Part shown: piece after piece, positions 9,068 through 17,182 of the stretch
Layout of the letters: each line of letters starts with the position of its first letter
Numbering within the stretch: the stretch's first letter is position 1
From: an uncultured Rhodospirillales bacterium
GTDB taxonomy: Bacteria > Pseudomonadota > Alphaproteobacteria > Rhodospirillales > JABHCV01
Assembly: GCA_938092065.1 (NCBI GenBank)
Contig: CALKND010000017.1
Location: 124,001 to 188,000, forward strand
DNA: 64,000 nucleotides
Reading direction: 5' to 3'
Notes under the pieces: generated by a model
What the model saw: the letters and a program-made list of their open reading frames with translations, nothing else
Database searches by the model: none
Told to the model about the DNA's origin: nothing
Translations under genes and position numbers: made by a program

Positions 9068-9610
9068 ATGAAGTCCTGGAGTTCCCGATCTGCTGCTCTA
9101 ATGATGAGCGTGAGTTTGATTGCCTTAACTGCCTGTGAAGAACCTAAGGTAGATGCATCAATTTACGAAAGCATAGGCCAATGCAAGAGTGATCCATATA
9201 ACACCGTAGACCAATGTGAGCGTAGCTTTAAAGAAGCGAGTAGCCAGCATGCTGCAGTGGCGCCTAAATATTCTTCTGCAGAGGACTGTCAGGCAGATTT
9301 TGGCCAAGGTAAGTGTGAGAAGGCTCCTTATAAAACATCAAGTGGTGGCTCGGTCTTTATGCCATTAATGATGGGTTATATGATGGGGTCCATGATGGGC
9401 GGACGCAGTTCCATGATGTCACAACCGCTTTACCGGTCAGCCAAAAGTCCTAATAGTTTTCGAACTTCCGACAATCAAAATGTAGGATCAAAAACAGGAG
9501 GGACGAAGGTCGCTCGGTCGGCCACCAGCCGCCCAAGCTTTAAAAACTCGACCCGTTCACGCGGTGGATTTGGTTCTTCCTCTCGCAGATTTGGCTCTGC
9601 GGCTACTTGA
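9068..9610 (+). CDS. DUF1190 family lipoprotein (YgiB/YjfM-like)
   Basis: The N-terminal signal ends in the lipobox LTAC, predicting a lipid-anchored envelope protein of about 160 mature residues. Two Cys-containing repeats follow (IGQCKSDPYNTVDQC and AEDCQADFGQGKCEKAPY), then a Met/Gly-rich stretch (MMGYMMGSMMGG) and a Ser/Gly/Arg-rich low-complexity tail. This layout fits DUF1190. ATG 9068 gives a cleaner signal peptide than ATG 9053. It lies between the DUF350 gene and the ATP-grasp gene, as in E. coli yjfLMC. Molecular function is unknown. Confidence 0.8.
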   Translation: MKSWSSRSAALMMSVSLIALTACEEPKVDASIYESIGQCKSDPYNTVDQCERSFKEASSQHAAVAPKYSSAEDCQADFGQGKCEKAPYKTSSGGSVFMPLMMGYMMGSMMGGRSSMMSQPLYRSAKSPNSFRTSDNQNVGSKTGGTKVARSATSRPSFKNSTRSRGGFGSSSRRFGSAAT

Positions 9611-9644
9611 TTAGAGGTATTTTGCTACTTATTTCGGAGCTCCC

Positions 9645-10811
9645 ATGCAGCGCATTTCTGTGACTGAGCGACCCAATCTGGTAAACGTTGCCGCTGAACA
9701 TGAGTTGGAGCATATTGCTGACCAAGGTATCACAGGTTGGAATGAGAGCGCTTATTATCAATTCACAAGGCGCCAGATCGAAGAAGATTTGACGGGCCCA
9801 GTTGAAGAAATTGAGAACTTGTGTTTTGAGGTCGTCGACCGTGCCGTTAATAACCAGGAGGTTTTGAGCCGTCTTGGGATTGCCGAGCCTTTTTGGGATT
9901 ACATTGCGGAAAGCTGGCGTAATGGTGAAAAAAATCTCTACGGCAGGATGGATCTGTCATATCACGGTGAAGGGCCAGTAAAGTTATTAGAATATAATGC
10001 CGATACACCAACAGCTCTTTATGAAACGTCGGTGCTTCAATGGGAATGGTTGGAACAAGCCACAGAGCTTGAGTTGATCCCAAGAGGTTGCGACCAATTA
10101 AACGATGTGCATGAGAGTATAGTAAATGTTTTCCCAAAATTAGATATTAGGACGATGTCTCACTTTGCCTGCAACCACAATATTGAAGATGATAAAGGGA
10201 CACTGGACTATCTTGAGGAATGCGCACGTGAAGCAGGTTTAAAGACCTGTTCCATAGCAATGAAGGACATAGGCTTAGATGATGAAGGACGATTTATCGA
10301 TCTTGATGGCGACGTCATAAATACACTCGTTAAGCTTTACCCATGGGAATGGATTATGGCAGAAGATTTTGGCCTCCATATACCTTCCAGCGGCACCCAG
10401 TTTATAGAGCCACCTTGGAAGGCGATTTTGTCTAATAAAGGCCTTTTGCCGCTTTTGTGGGGAATGTTTGAGGGGCACCCCAATTTGCTACCTGCATTTT
10501 TTGAGGACGATCCTGCCGCTGCAACATTTGCTAACGCGGGCAGCTATGTTCGAAAACCAATGTTGTCAAGGCAAGGGGAAAATATCAAGATTGTTCATGA
10601 AGGAAAGATAATTTTCCAAAGTGGCGGGCCTTACGGTAGCGATGCTCACATCTTACAGGAGTTTCATCCTTTGCCTGCTCTGGATTGTGGTTACCCGCTG
10701 ATAGGTTGTTGGCTGGTTGCCAGTAAAGCGGTTGGGCTGTGCATTCGCGAGGACAAGACTTTAGTCACCGGCAAAGATGCTCGTTGTGTTCCTCACGTAA
10801 TCCTAGACTAA
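9645..10811 (+). CDS. ATP-grasp glutathionylspermidine synthase-like ligase
   Basis: The 388-residue protein matches the C-terminal synthetase half of glutathionylspermidine synthase, as in YgiC/YjfC; the amidase domain of Gss is absent. Family marks are GRMDLSYHGEGPVKLLEYNAD near residue 105, the ALYETSVLQWEW helix, and late ATP-grasp segments AGSYVRKPMLSRQGENI and SGGPYG. The family forms amide bonds between a carboxylate and an amine using ATP. Whether this one uses glutathione, a peptide or a lipoprotein terminus is unknown. A ggag ribosome site supports ATG 9645. The next gene is a SpeD-like protein, consistent with an amine substrate. Confidence 0.85.
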   Translation: MQRISVTERPNLVNVAAEHELEHIADQGITGWNESAYYQFTRRQIEEDLTGPVEEIENLCFEVVDRAVNNQEVLSRLGIAEPFWDYIAESWRNGEKNLYGRMDLSYHGEGPVKLLEYNADTPTALYETSVLQWEWLEQATELELIPRGCDQLNDVHESIVNVFPKLDIRTMSHFACNHNIEDDKGTLDYLEECAREAGLKTCSIAMKDIGLDDEGRFIDLDGDVINTLVKLYPWEWIMAEDFGLHIPSSGTQFIEPPWKAILSNKGLLPLLWGMFEGHPNLLPAFFEDDPAAATFANAGSYVRKPMLSRQGENIKIVHEGKIIFQSGGPYGSDAHILQEFHPLPALDCGYPLIGCWLVASKAVGLCIREDKTLVTGKDARCVPHVILD

Positions 10812-10919
10812 ATTTTACAGATGCAGACATGTGTATCACACAGCTTTAGTTAATTGGTTTTGTAAAAAAGAGAAATATACAATGTTTTATTGTCGAGATT
10901 TGTATTTGATGGTGAGATT

Positions 10920-11315
10920 ATGATTGGTGGCGATGAAACAACCGATAATCAATACGGTATTGAACTGATCCTCGACCTGCACGGTTGCGATGCCACAAAA
11001 TTCACCCGCCCAAGCATCACGGGGTATTTTGAGCAGTTGTGCGAGCTTATTGATATGCAACGCGAGGATTTGCATTTCTGGGATGATGTTGGTTTATCAG
11101 AGAAAGATAAGCAGACCTCACCACACACTCAGGGCACATCAGCTGTCCAGTTCATCTTGACCAGTTCCATCGTCATACACACACTTGATCAATTGAAGGC
11201 TATTTATATTAATATTTTCTCATGCAAGGTGTACGACCCCAAGGTGGCTGAAAAATTTACAGTTGAATGGTTTGGTGCTACTGATTGTACAGCCAAGCTA
11301 ATAGACCGGGTTTGA
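10920..11315 (+). CDS. SpeD-like pyruvoyl decarboxylase homologue (AdoMetDC family)
   Basis: The 131-residue product resembles bacterial class 1B S-adenosylmethionine decarboxylase. It opens with ELILDLHGCD and has the core SAVQFILTSSIVIHT, then INIFSCKVYDPKVA. Aligned by eye to SpeD/SpeH, the self-cleavage Ser is Ser82, the processing His is His87 and the catalytic Cys is Cys102. The residues flanking the Ser are Thr and Ser instead of the usual Glu and His. ATG 10920 has a ggtgag site; an upstream in-frame TTG (10890) is less likely. It could make decarboxylated AdoMet or, like known divergent SpeD homologues, decarboxylate another amino acid. Confidence 0.75.
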   Translation: MIGGDETTDNQYGIELILDLHGCDATKFTRPSITGYFEQLCELIDMQREDLHFWDDVGLSEKDKQTSPHTQGTSAVQFILTSSIVIHTLDQLKAIYINIFSCKVYDPKVAEKFTVEWFGATDCTAKLIDRV

Positions 11316-11324
11316 AGTAAACAT

Positions 11325-12692
11325 ATGCATTTAACTGAGCAGAAAATCACTATTCCTGCATCTCCTGGCCATCAAAACATGCTGGGCCACATCCAAAATG
11401 CATTTGACTTCAGACTTGATGAGGGCACCATACCAGTGCGTTTTGCAATTACCGGTATGGATGAAGCACATTACCAATGTGAGTTCGGCATGCTCGGCGG
11501 ACCAGACGTTCCAACCGCTAAAAAACCTGAATCCATATTTCGTTTCATCCGGCGCACTGTCGAACGAACGAGCTCCTTTAACGCTGTTTTCCTTGTGCCA
11601 ACGGGAATTGGCGCAACGATCGGTGGCCATGCTGGAGATGCAACGCCGGCTGCGCGTGTGCTCGCAGAAGTATGTGACCGGTTAATCACACATCCGAATG
11701 TTGTCAATGCCTCTGATCTCAATGAGATGCCGGAGAATGCTCTGTATGTTGAAGGGAGCACGATTACACGGCTGATGATGGGAACGGCGGCCTTGCAGCC
11801 CACCCGTTCAAACCGGGTTCTGGTCATTATGGACGCCCACGAAATCAAAATGTTTGCAAATGATACGGTTAACGCCGTTAATGCGGCGCGTGCAACCTAT
11901 GGCCTCGACTGTCCAAAGATTGTTCAGCTTGATCCCCCTCTTCAAATGACTGCAGAATTCATGAAATCGGGCAGAGCTGCAGGTGAGGTCAATGGACTGG
12001 AACGCGTTATGGCGGTTATGGATGAGAATCGGGGTGACTTCGACGCAGTAGCAATTGCTTCCGTTATCGATCTTGATGAAGAAATCCATGAAGAATATTT
12101 TCAACAAGATGGTAAAATGAATAATCCGTGGGGTGGAGTTGAAGCAATGCTGACACACGCAATGTCAATGCTCTATGAAGTTCCTGCAGCCCATTCACCC
12201 ATGCTTGAAAGCCACAAGGTTGCTAATTTAGATCTTGGTTTGGTCGAGCCACGGCTTGCCGCAGAGGCGGTGTCTTTAACTTTTATTCAATGCATGCTCA
12301 AGGGTTTACACCGCAGTCCGCGCATTGTTTCAGATGCAGATGCCATGCGTGAAACAGGTATATTGAGTTCCGCCGACGTTTCATGCCTTGTAATACCAGA
12401 TAATTGCGTTGGCTTGCCCACGCTTGCGGCGCTTGAACAAGGAATTCCGGTAATTGCCATACGCGAGAATGACAATTTGATGCAAAACGACCTGCATACA
12501 CTTCCTTGGGCATCCAACCAATTGCATGTTGTGGAAAACTATTTGGAAGCCGTTGGTGTAATCACTGCACTAAAAGCCGGCATTACACTATCTTCGCTGT
12601 GTCGACCATTGGCTTCTACAAACATAGAGAATAGAAAATTTGAGACCAAGTCAAATAGGCAGGAAGAGTCAATAAGAGAAATCAAAATTTAG
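11325..12692 (+). CDS. DUF3326 family protein
   Basis: A 455-residue soluble protein starts nine bases after the SpeD-like gene. It has the DUF3326 hallmark VPTGIGATIGGHAGDATPAAR near residue 90, followed by ASDLNEMPENALYVEGSTI. Later segments include MDAHEIKMFAND and VIPDNCVGLPTLAALEQGIP. The GIGA/GGHAGD glycine-rich loops hint at a nucleotide- or phosphate-binding fold, but no activity is established. The last 30 residues (from about SLCRPLAS) are polar and probably disordered. Tight spacing points to co-expression with the SpeD-like protein and the upstream ligase. Confidence 0.75.
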   Translation: MHLTEQKITIPASPGHQNMLGHIQNAFDFRLDEGTIPVRFAITGMDEAHYQCEFGMLGGPDVPTAKKPESIFRFIRRTVERTSSFNAVFLVPTGIGATIGGHAGDATPAARVLAEVCDRLITHPNVVNASDLNEMPENALYVEGSTITRLMMGTAALQPTRSNRVLVIMDAHEIKMFANDTVNAVNAARATYGLDCPKIVQLDPPLQMTAEFMKSGRAAGEVNGLERVMAVMDENRGDFDAVAIASVIDLDEEIHEEYFQQDGKMNNPWGGVEAMLTHAMSMLYEVPAAHSPMLESHKVANLDLGLVEPRLAAEAVSLTFIQCMLKGLHRSPRIVSDADAMRETGILSSADVSCLVIPDNCVGLPTLAALEQGIPVIAIRENDNLMQNDLHTLPWASNQLHVVENYLEAVGVITALKAGITLSSLCRPLASTNIENRKFETKSNRQEESIREIKI

Positions 12693-12730
12693 AGGGTTGT
12701 TGTTGTCGTCTTTTGAGCCATTGTTTTAGC

Positions 12731-13990
12731 TTAGTTCCGCACCATCATACCATCAGTTAAAGACTTTCGATAAGCTTGGTAAGCTGGAATGGTACCAACA
12801 AGTGTTCCGGTAATGATAATAAAGCTAATTATAATTAATTCTCGAATGGTCAATAGGCTTAAAGAAATAAAAACTCCAAATTGACTGTCGATAATTGGTT
12901 GAGCGATCACTAGCAATATACATAATAGAACAAGACCGGTAAGCGTTCCGATTGTAGTAAGAACGGTAGCTTCAAATACAAACAATCCAAAAATATGCAC
13001 TGGACGGGCACCAACCGATCTCAAAATCGCCATTTCTCGACGACGTTCGTTCAAACTGGAAAGCAACATGGTCAACATTCCCAACAAACCACTTACAACA
13101 ACAAATATTGAAATAGAAGAGAGAGCTGTCTCAGCTGTCCCCATCAGGCTCCATAGTTCTTGAAGTGCTGCGCCTGGCAGGATCGCAAGGAGTGGCTCTT
13201 CTCTGTATTTGTTAATAAAGCGTTGCATTGAAAAGGCAGCAAGCCTGGACTTCAAGCCTACAAGAAATGCCGTGATGGCCCGTGGCCGGAGTTCTTTTTT
13301 ACGAACTTCGTCGGCACTGATGGTTCTGCCTGGAACTCGTGCGCCGCGCTTCCAATCAATGTGGATTGCCTCTATGGCCCTCAAACTTACGTGGACGGTG
13401 CGATCCACCGGGGTTCCTGTTTTATGAAGAATGCCGGTAACTCTGAAGGGTTTGTCTTGATGTTTTGAAAAACCTTCTTGTCCCAAGCCATGGGCAACGA
13501 CGATTGAACTTCCAACTTTGTAGCCAAGACTTGCGGCAACATCAGATCCAATAACCGTATCGAACAGATCATTGAGGGGTATACCGCTTAAAAAGGTTAA
13601 TAACCTGTTATCACCGTAACGGTAGTGTTTAAAATAGTCTCCATTAGTGCCCAAAACACGGAAGCCACGGTGGCTATCACCAAGCGAAAAGGGGATTGTC
13701 CAAGCAATATTAGGCTGGGTTGCGACATCGCGATAGCTTTTCCATGTTACGTTATTTGTGGCACTTCCAATTCTGAAAATGGAATAAAGTAAAAGTTGAG
13801 TTGCGCCGCTGCGTGCACCCACTATCAGGTCAGTGCCAGAAATGGTGTTGGCAAAACTACTCTTAGCATTATTTTTGATTCTTTCTACACCTAGCAGCAA
13901 CATAACACTAATTGCTATGGAGAAGATTGTAAGTAAGGCAGTTGTTTTTCGATTGAATAGACTTTTCATGGATAGCAAAAAAATCGACAT
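12731..13990 (-). CDS. ABC transporter permease, FtsX/MacB type (zrg-like cassette)
   Basis: The 419-residue protein has one N-terminal membrane helix, a long periplasmic domain (about residues 45-280) and three C-terminal helices with the FtsX-domain stretch RREMAILRSVGARPVHIFGLF. It would pair with the ATPase encoded eight bases upstream. The cassette (DUF3299, His-rich DUF2796, ATPase, permease) resembles the Vibrio zrg zinc-uptake genes; permeases of this fold often drive periplasmic or lipoprotein transfer rather than classical import. The metal role is inferred from the neighbours. Confidence 0.85.
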   Translation of the reverse strand: MSIFLLSMKSLFNRKTTALLTIFSIAISVMLLLGVERIKNNAKSSFANTISGTDLIVGARSGATQLLLYSIFRIGSATNNVTWKSYRDVATQPNIAWTIPFSLGDSHRGFRVLGTNGDYFKHYRYGDNRLLTFLSGIPLNDLFDTVIGSDVAASLGYKVGSSIVVAHGLGQEGFSKHQDKPFRVTGILHKTGTPVDRTVHVSLRAIEAIHIDWKRGARVPGRTISADEVRKKELRPRAITAFLVGLKSRLAAFSMQRFINKYREEPLLAILPGAALQELWSLMGTAETALSSISIFVVVSGLLGMLTMLLSSLNERRREMAILRSVGARPVHIFGLFVFEATVLTTIGTLTGLVLLCILLVIAQPIIDSQFGVFISLSLLTIRELIIISFIIITGTLVGTIPAYQAYRKSLTDGMMVRN

Positions 13991-13998
13991 GACTATCG

Positions 13999-14703
13999 TT
14001 ATCCTTGTAGCCTGACCTGATTAAGGTCGTTTAAAGAGACCGTCCTATTGAAGTGGCTCTCCAAACTAGAGTCGTGACTGACAAAAATCAGAGTGGTTTT
14101 CGTGTCACGAACCTCGCGAAACAGGAGGTCAAGAAAAGAGCTTCTAACATCTCTATCAAGTGATGATGTCGGTTCATCAGCTATTATTAGTTCGGGCGAA
14201 CCAATAATAGACCTTGCGGCTGCAACTCGTTGCTGTTGACCTATGCTTAATTGAGAAACCGATTGTGATGCAAGCTTAGTCACATCGAGCCCCAAACCAG
14301 AGAGGATACGTTTCGCTTCTTCCTCGAGCGTTTTGGCTTTTGACAATACCCGCTGTCGCCTTGCAGCTGAGAAACGGCATGGCAACGTCACATTTTCGAT
14401 GAGTGTTAGATAAGGGATTAAATTAAACATTTGGAATATGTAACCAATATGTTCCGCACGAAAGGCGTCACGGCCAGCACTACCTAATGTTGACATGTTG
14501 GTATTCATAATAGAAACCATTCCAGTTTCAGGAATGGAGACACCTCCAAGAAGGTTGAGAAGTGTCGTTTTTCCGCTACCGCTTGGTCCCTTGATGAAAA
14601 TCTTTTCGCCACACCTGATCCTAAATTCAGGTATGTGTAGAATTAAAGGACCGCTTTTATTCCATTTAAAATAAGCATTTTCTACTTTTATCATCCAGCT
14701 CAC
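13999..14703 (-). CDS. ABC transporter ATP-binding protein, LolD-like (zrg-like cassette)
   Basis: This is a single nucleotide-binding domain of 234 residues. Walker A is GPSGSGKTT near residue 39, the signature is LSIGQQQR, and Walker B with the catalytic Glu is LIIADEPTSSLD; an H-loop His lies in FVSHDSS. The encoded frame opens with GTG 14703, and an ATG three codons later (14694) is also possible. It belongs to the LolD/MacB-type subgroup that works with FtsX-like permeases, matching the next gene. Confidence 0.88.
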   Translation of the reverse strand: MSWMIKVENAYFKWNKSGPLILHIPEFRIRCGEKIFIKGPSGSGKTTLLNLLGGVSIPETGMVSIMNTNMSTLGSAGRDAFRAEHIGYIFQMFNLIPYLTLIENVTLPCRFSAARRQRVLSKAKTLEEEAKRILSGLGLDVTKLASQSVSQLSIGQQQRVAAARSIIGSPELIIADEPTSSLDRDVRSSFLDLLFREVRDTKTTLIFVSHDSSLESHFNRTVSLNDLNQVRLQG

Positions 14704-14734
14704 ACTGACGAATCATATTTGCAAATAATGTGCA

Positions 14735-15382
14735 CTAGAAACTTAATAGGGTTGATGCTGGTGATAATTTCATAGCGCTTTGACCATTAGGTAGAATTGT
14801 TTTCACATCTAATTGACTCGTGTTTGGGAAGTTTTTAAAAATCATAATTTGTATTGTATTAACTTTTTCGATCACATCACATTGAAATTTGTAATTTGCT
14901 TGAAATTCAGAGTGAATGTCACGATCTTTGTGATCATCGTGTTTTGAATCTTTGTGATCATCATGTTTTGAATCTTTGTGATCATTATCGTGATCTTTGT
15001 GTGCGGCATGTTGTCCGTCGATCAAAGAGGAAACAATGTTGACGCTTGCCAACCGACATCCTGCAGTTTTGGGAAATAAAAATAACTCAGATCCATTATT
15101 CAAGACTGAGACTGCGTCTTTGATTGTGGCCTTGTCTTTATTGGTTTTTGGAGGGTGCTCAAACCCAACAATATTGAATGCGGGAGAATTAAGTTCAAGT
15201 GCGACCGTTTGACCCTCAATTGCAATATTTAGTTCACCGAAGCCATGGTTATGAGCATCAAGTTGCCGTTCTGCAGAGCGAACTTCCGTAATACTTGCAA
15301 AAAATAGTATTAATGCGCTGAGACAAAAAACTAGACAAATTTGGTGAGATTTAAAATTGTTGGGGAAGTGAGTAATAATCAA
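14735..15382 (-). CDS. DUF2796 periplasmic His-rich protein (ZrgA-like zinc binding)
   Basis: The 215-residue product has a signal sequence (ICLVFCLSALILFFASI) and the DUF2796 opening QLDAHNHGFGELNIAI. In the middle lies a His/Asp/Lys-rich segment made of repeated KDSKHDDH units, a likely zinc-binding tract. DUF2796 proteins include Vibrio ZrgA, needed for zinc uptake. It is second in a minus-strand cassette and is preceded by a palindrome resembling a Zur site 50 bases before the ATG. Zinc binding and regulation are inferred from these features. Confidence 0.82.
   Translation of the reverse strand: MIITHFPNNFKSHQICLVFCLSALILFFASITEVRSAERQLDAHNHGFGELNIAIEGQTVALELNSPAFNIVGFEHPPKTNKDKATIKDAVSVLNNGSELFLFPKTAGCRLASVNIVSSLIDGQHAAHKDHDNDHKDSKHDDHKDSKHDDHKDRDIHSEFQANYKFQCDVIEKVNTIQIMIFKNFPNTSQLDVKTILPNGQSAMKLSPASTLLSF
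14930..14977. repeat. Two tandem 24-base units inside the ZrgA-like gene
   Basis: The unit gtgatcatcgtgttttgaat plus cttt occurs twice back to back (14930-14953 and 14954-14977) with one mismatch, and a partial third copy follows. On the coding strand it encodes the His/Asp/Lys repeat. Being in multiples of three, copy-number change would lengthen or shorten the metal-binding tract without breaking the frame. Confidence 0.85.
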
Positions 15383-15431
15383 TGATATTCTCTCTTAAGT
15401 ATAGCTGGTTAAATTATTAACAAAAAAATAC

Positions 15432-15444
15432 GTTACAATATAAC
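15432..15444. promoter_or_regulatory. Candidate Zur operator
   Basis: GTTACAATATAAC is a near-perfect palindrome matching the alphaproteobacterial Zur-type pattern GTTATA-n-TATAAC, with one imperfect pair. It lies 50 bases upstream of the His-rich DUF2796 gene and downstream of the DUF3299 gene. This position suits repression of the zinc-uptake genes when zinc is plentiful. Confidence 0.5.
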
Positions 15445-15464
15445 AAAATACAGGTCAAAAGAAA

Positions 15465-16124
15465 TTAATCCTCGTAATTTTCAGCCACAGCACTCTTCAG
15501 GGTATAGCCAATAGGAATGCTATCTGATCCGTCCACTAAAGAGAGGTCTCTGGTAGTAGCCTCGATATTTATGTACCCTGTTACCCATACTGGACGGTAT
15601 AAATCATTAGCGACTATTGTATGTTTAGTGCGCACATAAACAATTTGATTAGGTGGCGGAGGTGGAACATGAATGCATGCGCCAACATAGGGCACTAGTA
15701 AAAATTCATCGACCCCTTTATCGCTAAATTCAAGGGGTAGAACATAGCCTGCAAGGCGAATAAATCGGCCATTCAATTCGTTGACAACCAGACCATTCAA
15801 ACGCTCTATTTCTGCTAAATACTGAGAATAAGTGGATAATAAATCATCAACGTCGAGGTTCGCAGACTTGAGATTGGCCGTTAGTTCGATAACCTCCTTT
15901 GTGTCTTCCGGGCTTATTGCACCACGCTTGCCGTCTATCTCGCGGAAATAAACGATGCTCTCAAGATCGTAGAGTTGCTCATCTGTCAAGTCCTTGAAGG
16001 GGTCTTCCAATGGTTGCGTGGAAGGGAGAAGGCTATCCCACGTAATGACCTGCGCAGTCTCTTCTGCAGTTGTTGGTGCTGTGAAAGAGAGAAGTGCAAT
16101 TGTGATAATTATTGTCTTAATCAT
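15465..16124 (-). CDS. DUF3299 family periplasmic protein (zrg-like cassette)
   Basis: The 219-residue protein has a clear signal peptide (IIITIALLSFTAPTTA) and the DUF3299 core near its C-terminus: RLAGYVLPLEF, then FLLVPYVGACIHVPPPPPNQ and VWVTGYI. Its N-terminal part (EDPFKDLTDEQLYDLE) contains a predicted helix. DUF3299 genes accompany zinc-uptake cassettes such as Vibrio zrgE. It is first in the minus-strand group and separated from the DUF2796 gene by 82 bases that hold the candidate Zur site, so it may have its own promoter. Confidence 0.8.
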   Translation of the reverse strand: MIKTIIITIALLSFTAPTTAEETAQVITWDSLLPSTQPLEDPFKDLTDEQLYDLESIVYFREIDGKRGAISPEDTKEVIELTANLKSANLDVDDLLSTYSQYLAEIERLNGLVVNELNGRFIRLAGYVLPLEFSDKGVDEFLLVPYVGACIHVPPPPPNQIVYVRTKHTIVANDLYRPVWVTGYINIEATTRDLSLVDGSDSIPIGYTLKSAVAENYED

Positions 16125-16501
16125 GATTAAATACTCAAATATAGAGGGAAATTTTTTTCATTGGGACGTTGTTGTTAATTATTGTGATCACTCCAAATGA
16201 CCTAATTATGATTGACAAATTTTTTGCTTTTTAGACAGTCATGCCACTTCTTGTAACTTATTAGGATAGAACTGAATTGTGTCTTTCCCCCCATAGGTTA
16301 AACTCTTTTTTTTATGAATTATAATTCAATAGGTGAGCCCAGGAGTTTTAGTTTGTAGGAGATAGCAGCAATATTTTGAAGCTAAAGGTTACTGATTCTG
16401 CATGGGTCGGGTTTCCTTGCAATCATAATTTTTACAAAAATAGCACCTGAAGTTTAGTTTTAAGTTATTAAAAAAGGTTCAAATAAGTATTTGAATATAA
16501 T
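16125..16501. other. 377-base AT-rich gap without a gene
   Basis: The gap lies upstream of the DUF3299 gene and beyond the end of the DUF445 gene, both on the minus strand. I see no convincing coding frame. It contains a 14-base perfect palindrome TGAATTATAATTCA at 16315-16328. I found no second Zur-like site here. It presumably holds the DUF3299 promoter. Confidence 0.5.
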
Positions 16502-17182
16502 CTATATTAATGTTCCCAAAGCTAGGCCTATAATGCCACCGAAAATACAGCCCCAAACAACAAGCCAGCCTAGGTGTCTTTTAATTAAATCCTCAACAAT
16601 TTTTTTGACTTTTTTAGGTGTTAATTCTTCAAGGCGATTGTCAATAATCTGCCCTATATTTGTTATTAGGGTGTTTGTGAAATCACTGTCACCCAGTTTG
16701 TTGGCTTTTTCAGAAGCCAAATCAGAAATAATGTCTTTTAGCTTCAAGGTTATTGGCTCGCGTAAGGGTTCAAGTGCCGCCTTGCCACCAATCATGCCCA
16801 GCATGCTGCCGAGCTGAGAGCTTGCGATAGCATCAGTAAGGCTAACAAACACTTTGTCAAAATCTACCAGGTCAACAATATTTTTTTCTGCTTTACTAGT
16901 GTTTTCTTGAAAAATTAACTCGATGTGTTCACGAGTAAAAAAATTCTCAATAATCAGATTTTTGATAGCAGCTTTGAAATCTTCAAATCTATTTGGAACT
17001 ACGCCTGAGCCATATATCAAGGGAACTTTTTCAAATAACATATGGATGGCTAGCCAATTGGTAACACCACCAGATAAAGAGAACGCTCCAATCATAAAAA
17101 TAAGGTCACTCTGAGCCGGTGAAAAATATCCCGCGACGCTTATTAATAATGCAATGATATTCGCGAATAGGGGTTTGTTCAT
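16502..17182 (-). CDS. DUF445 family membrane protein
   Basis: The 226-residue protein matches DUF445 (YheB/YjiN-like). It has two N-terminal helices (LFANIIALLISVAGYF and LIFMIGAFSLSGGVTNWLA), the typical NWLAIHMLFEKVPLIYGSGVVPNR stretch, a long helical middle with EHIELIFQENTSKAEK, and a C-terminal helix (VVWGCIFGGIIGLALG). Topology suggests an inner-membrane protein with a large soluble domain. Function is unknown and neighbours do not help. Confidence 0.82.
   Translation of the reverse strand: MNKPLFANIIALLISVAGYFSPAQSDLIFMIGAFSLSGGVTNWLAIHMLFEKVPLIYGSGVVPNRFEDFKAAIKNLIIENFFTREHIELIFQENTSKAEKNIVDLVDFDKVFVSLTDAIASSQLGSMLGMIGGKAALEPLREPITLKLKDIISDLASEKANKLGDSDFTNTLITNIGQIIDNRLEELTPKKVKKIVEDLIKRHLGWLVVWGCIFGGIIGLALGTLI

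Noticed and set aside
16315-16328. Palindrome TGAATTATAATTCA as a second Zur site
   Set aside because: It lacks the GTTA/TAAC half-sites; in AT-rich DNA such a palindrome is not rare.
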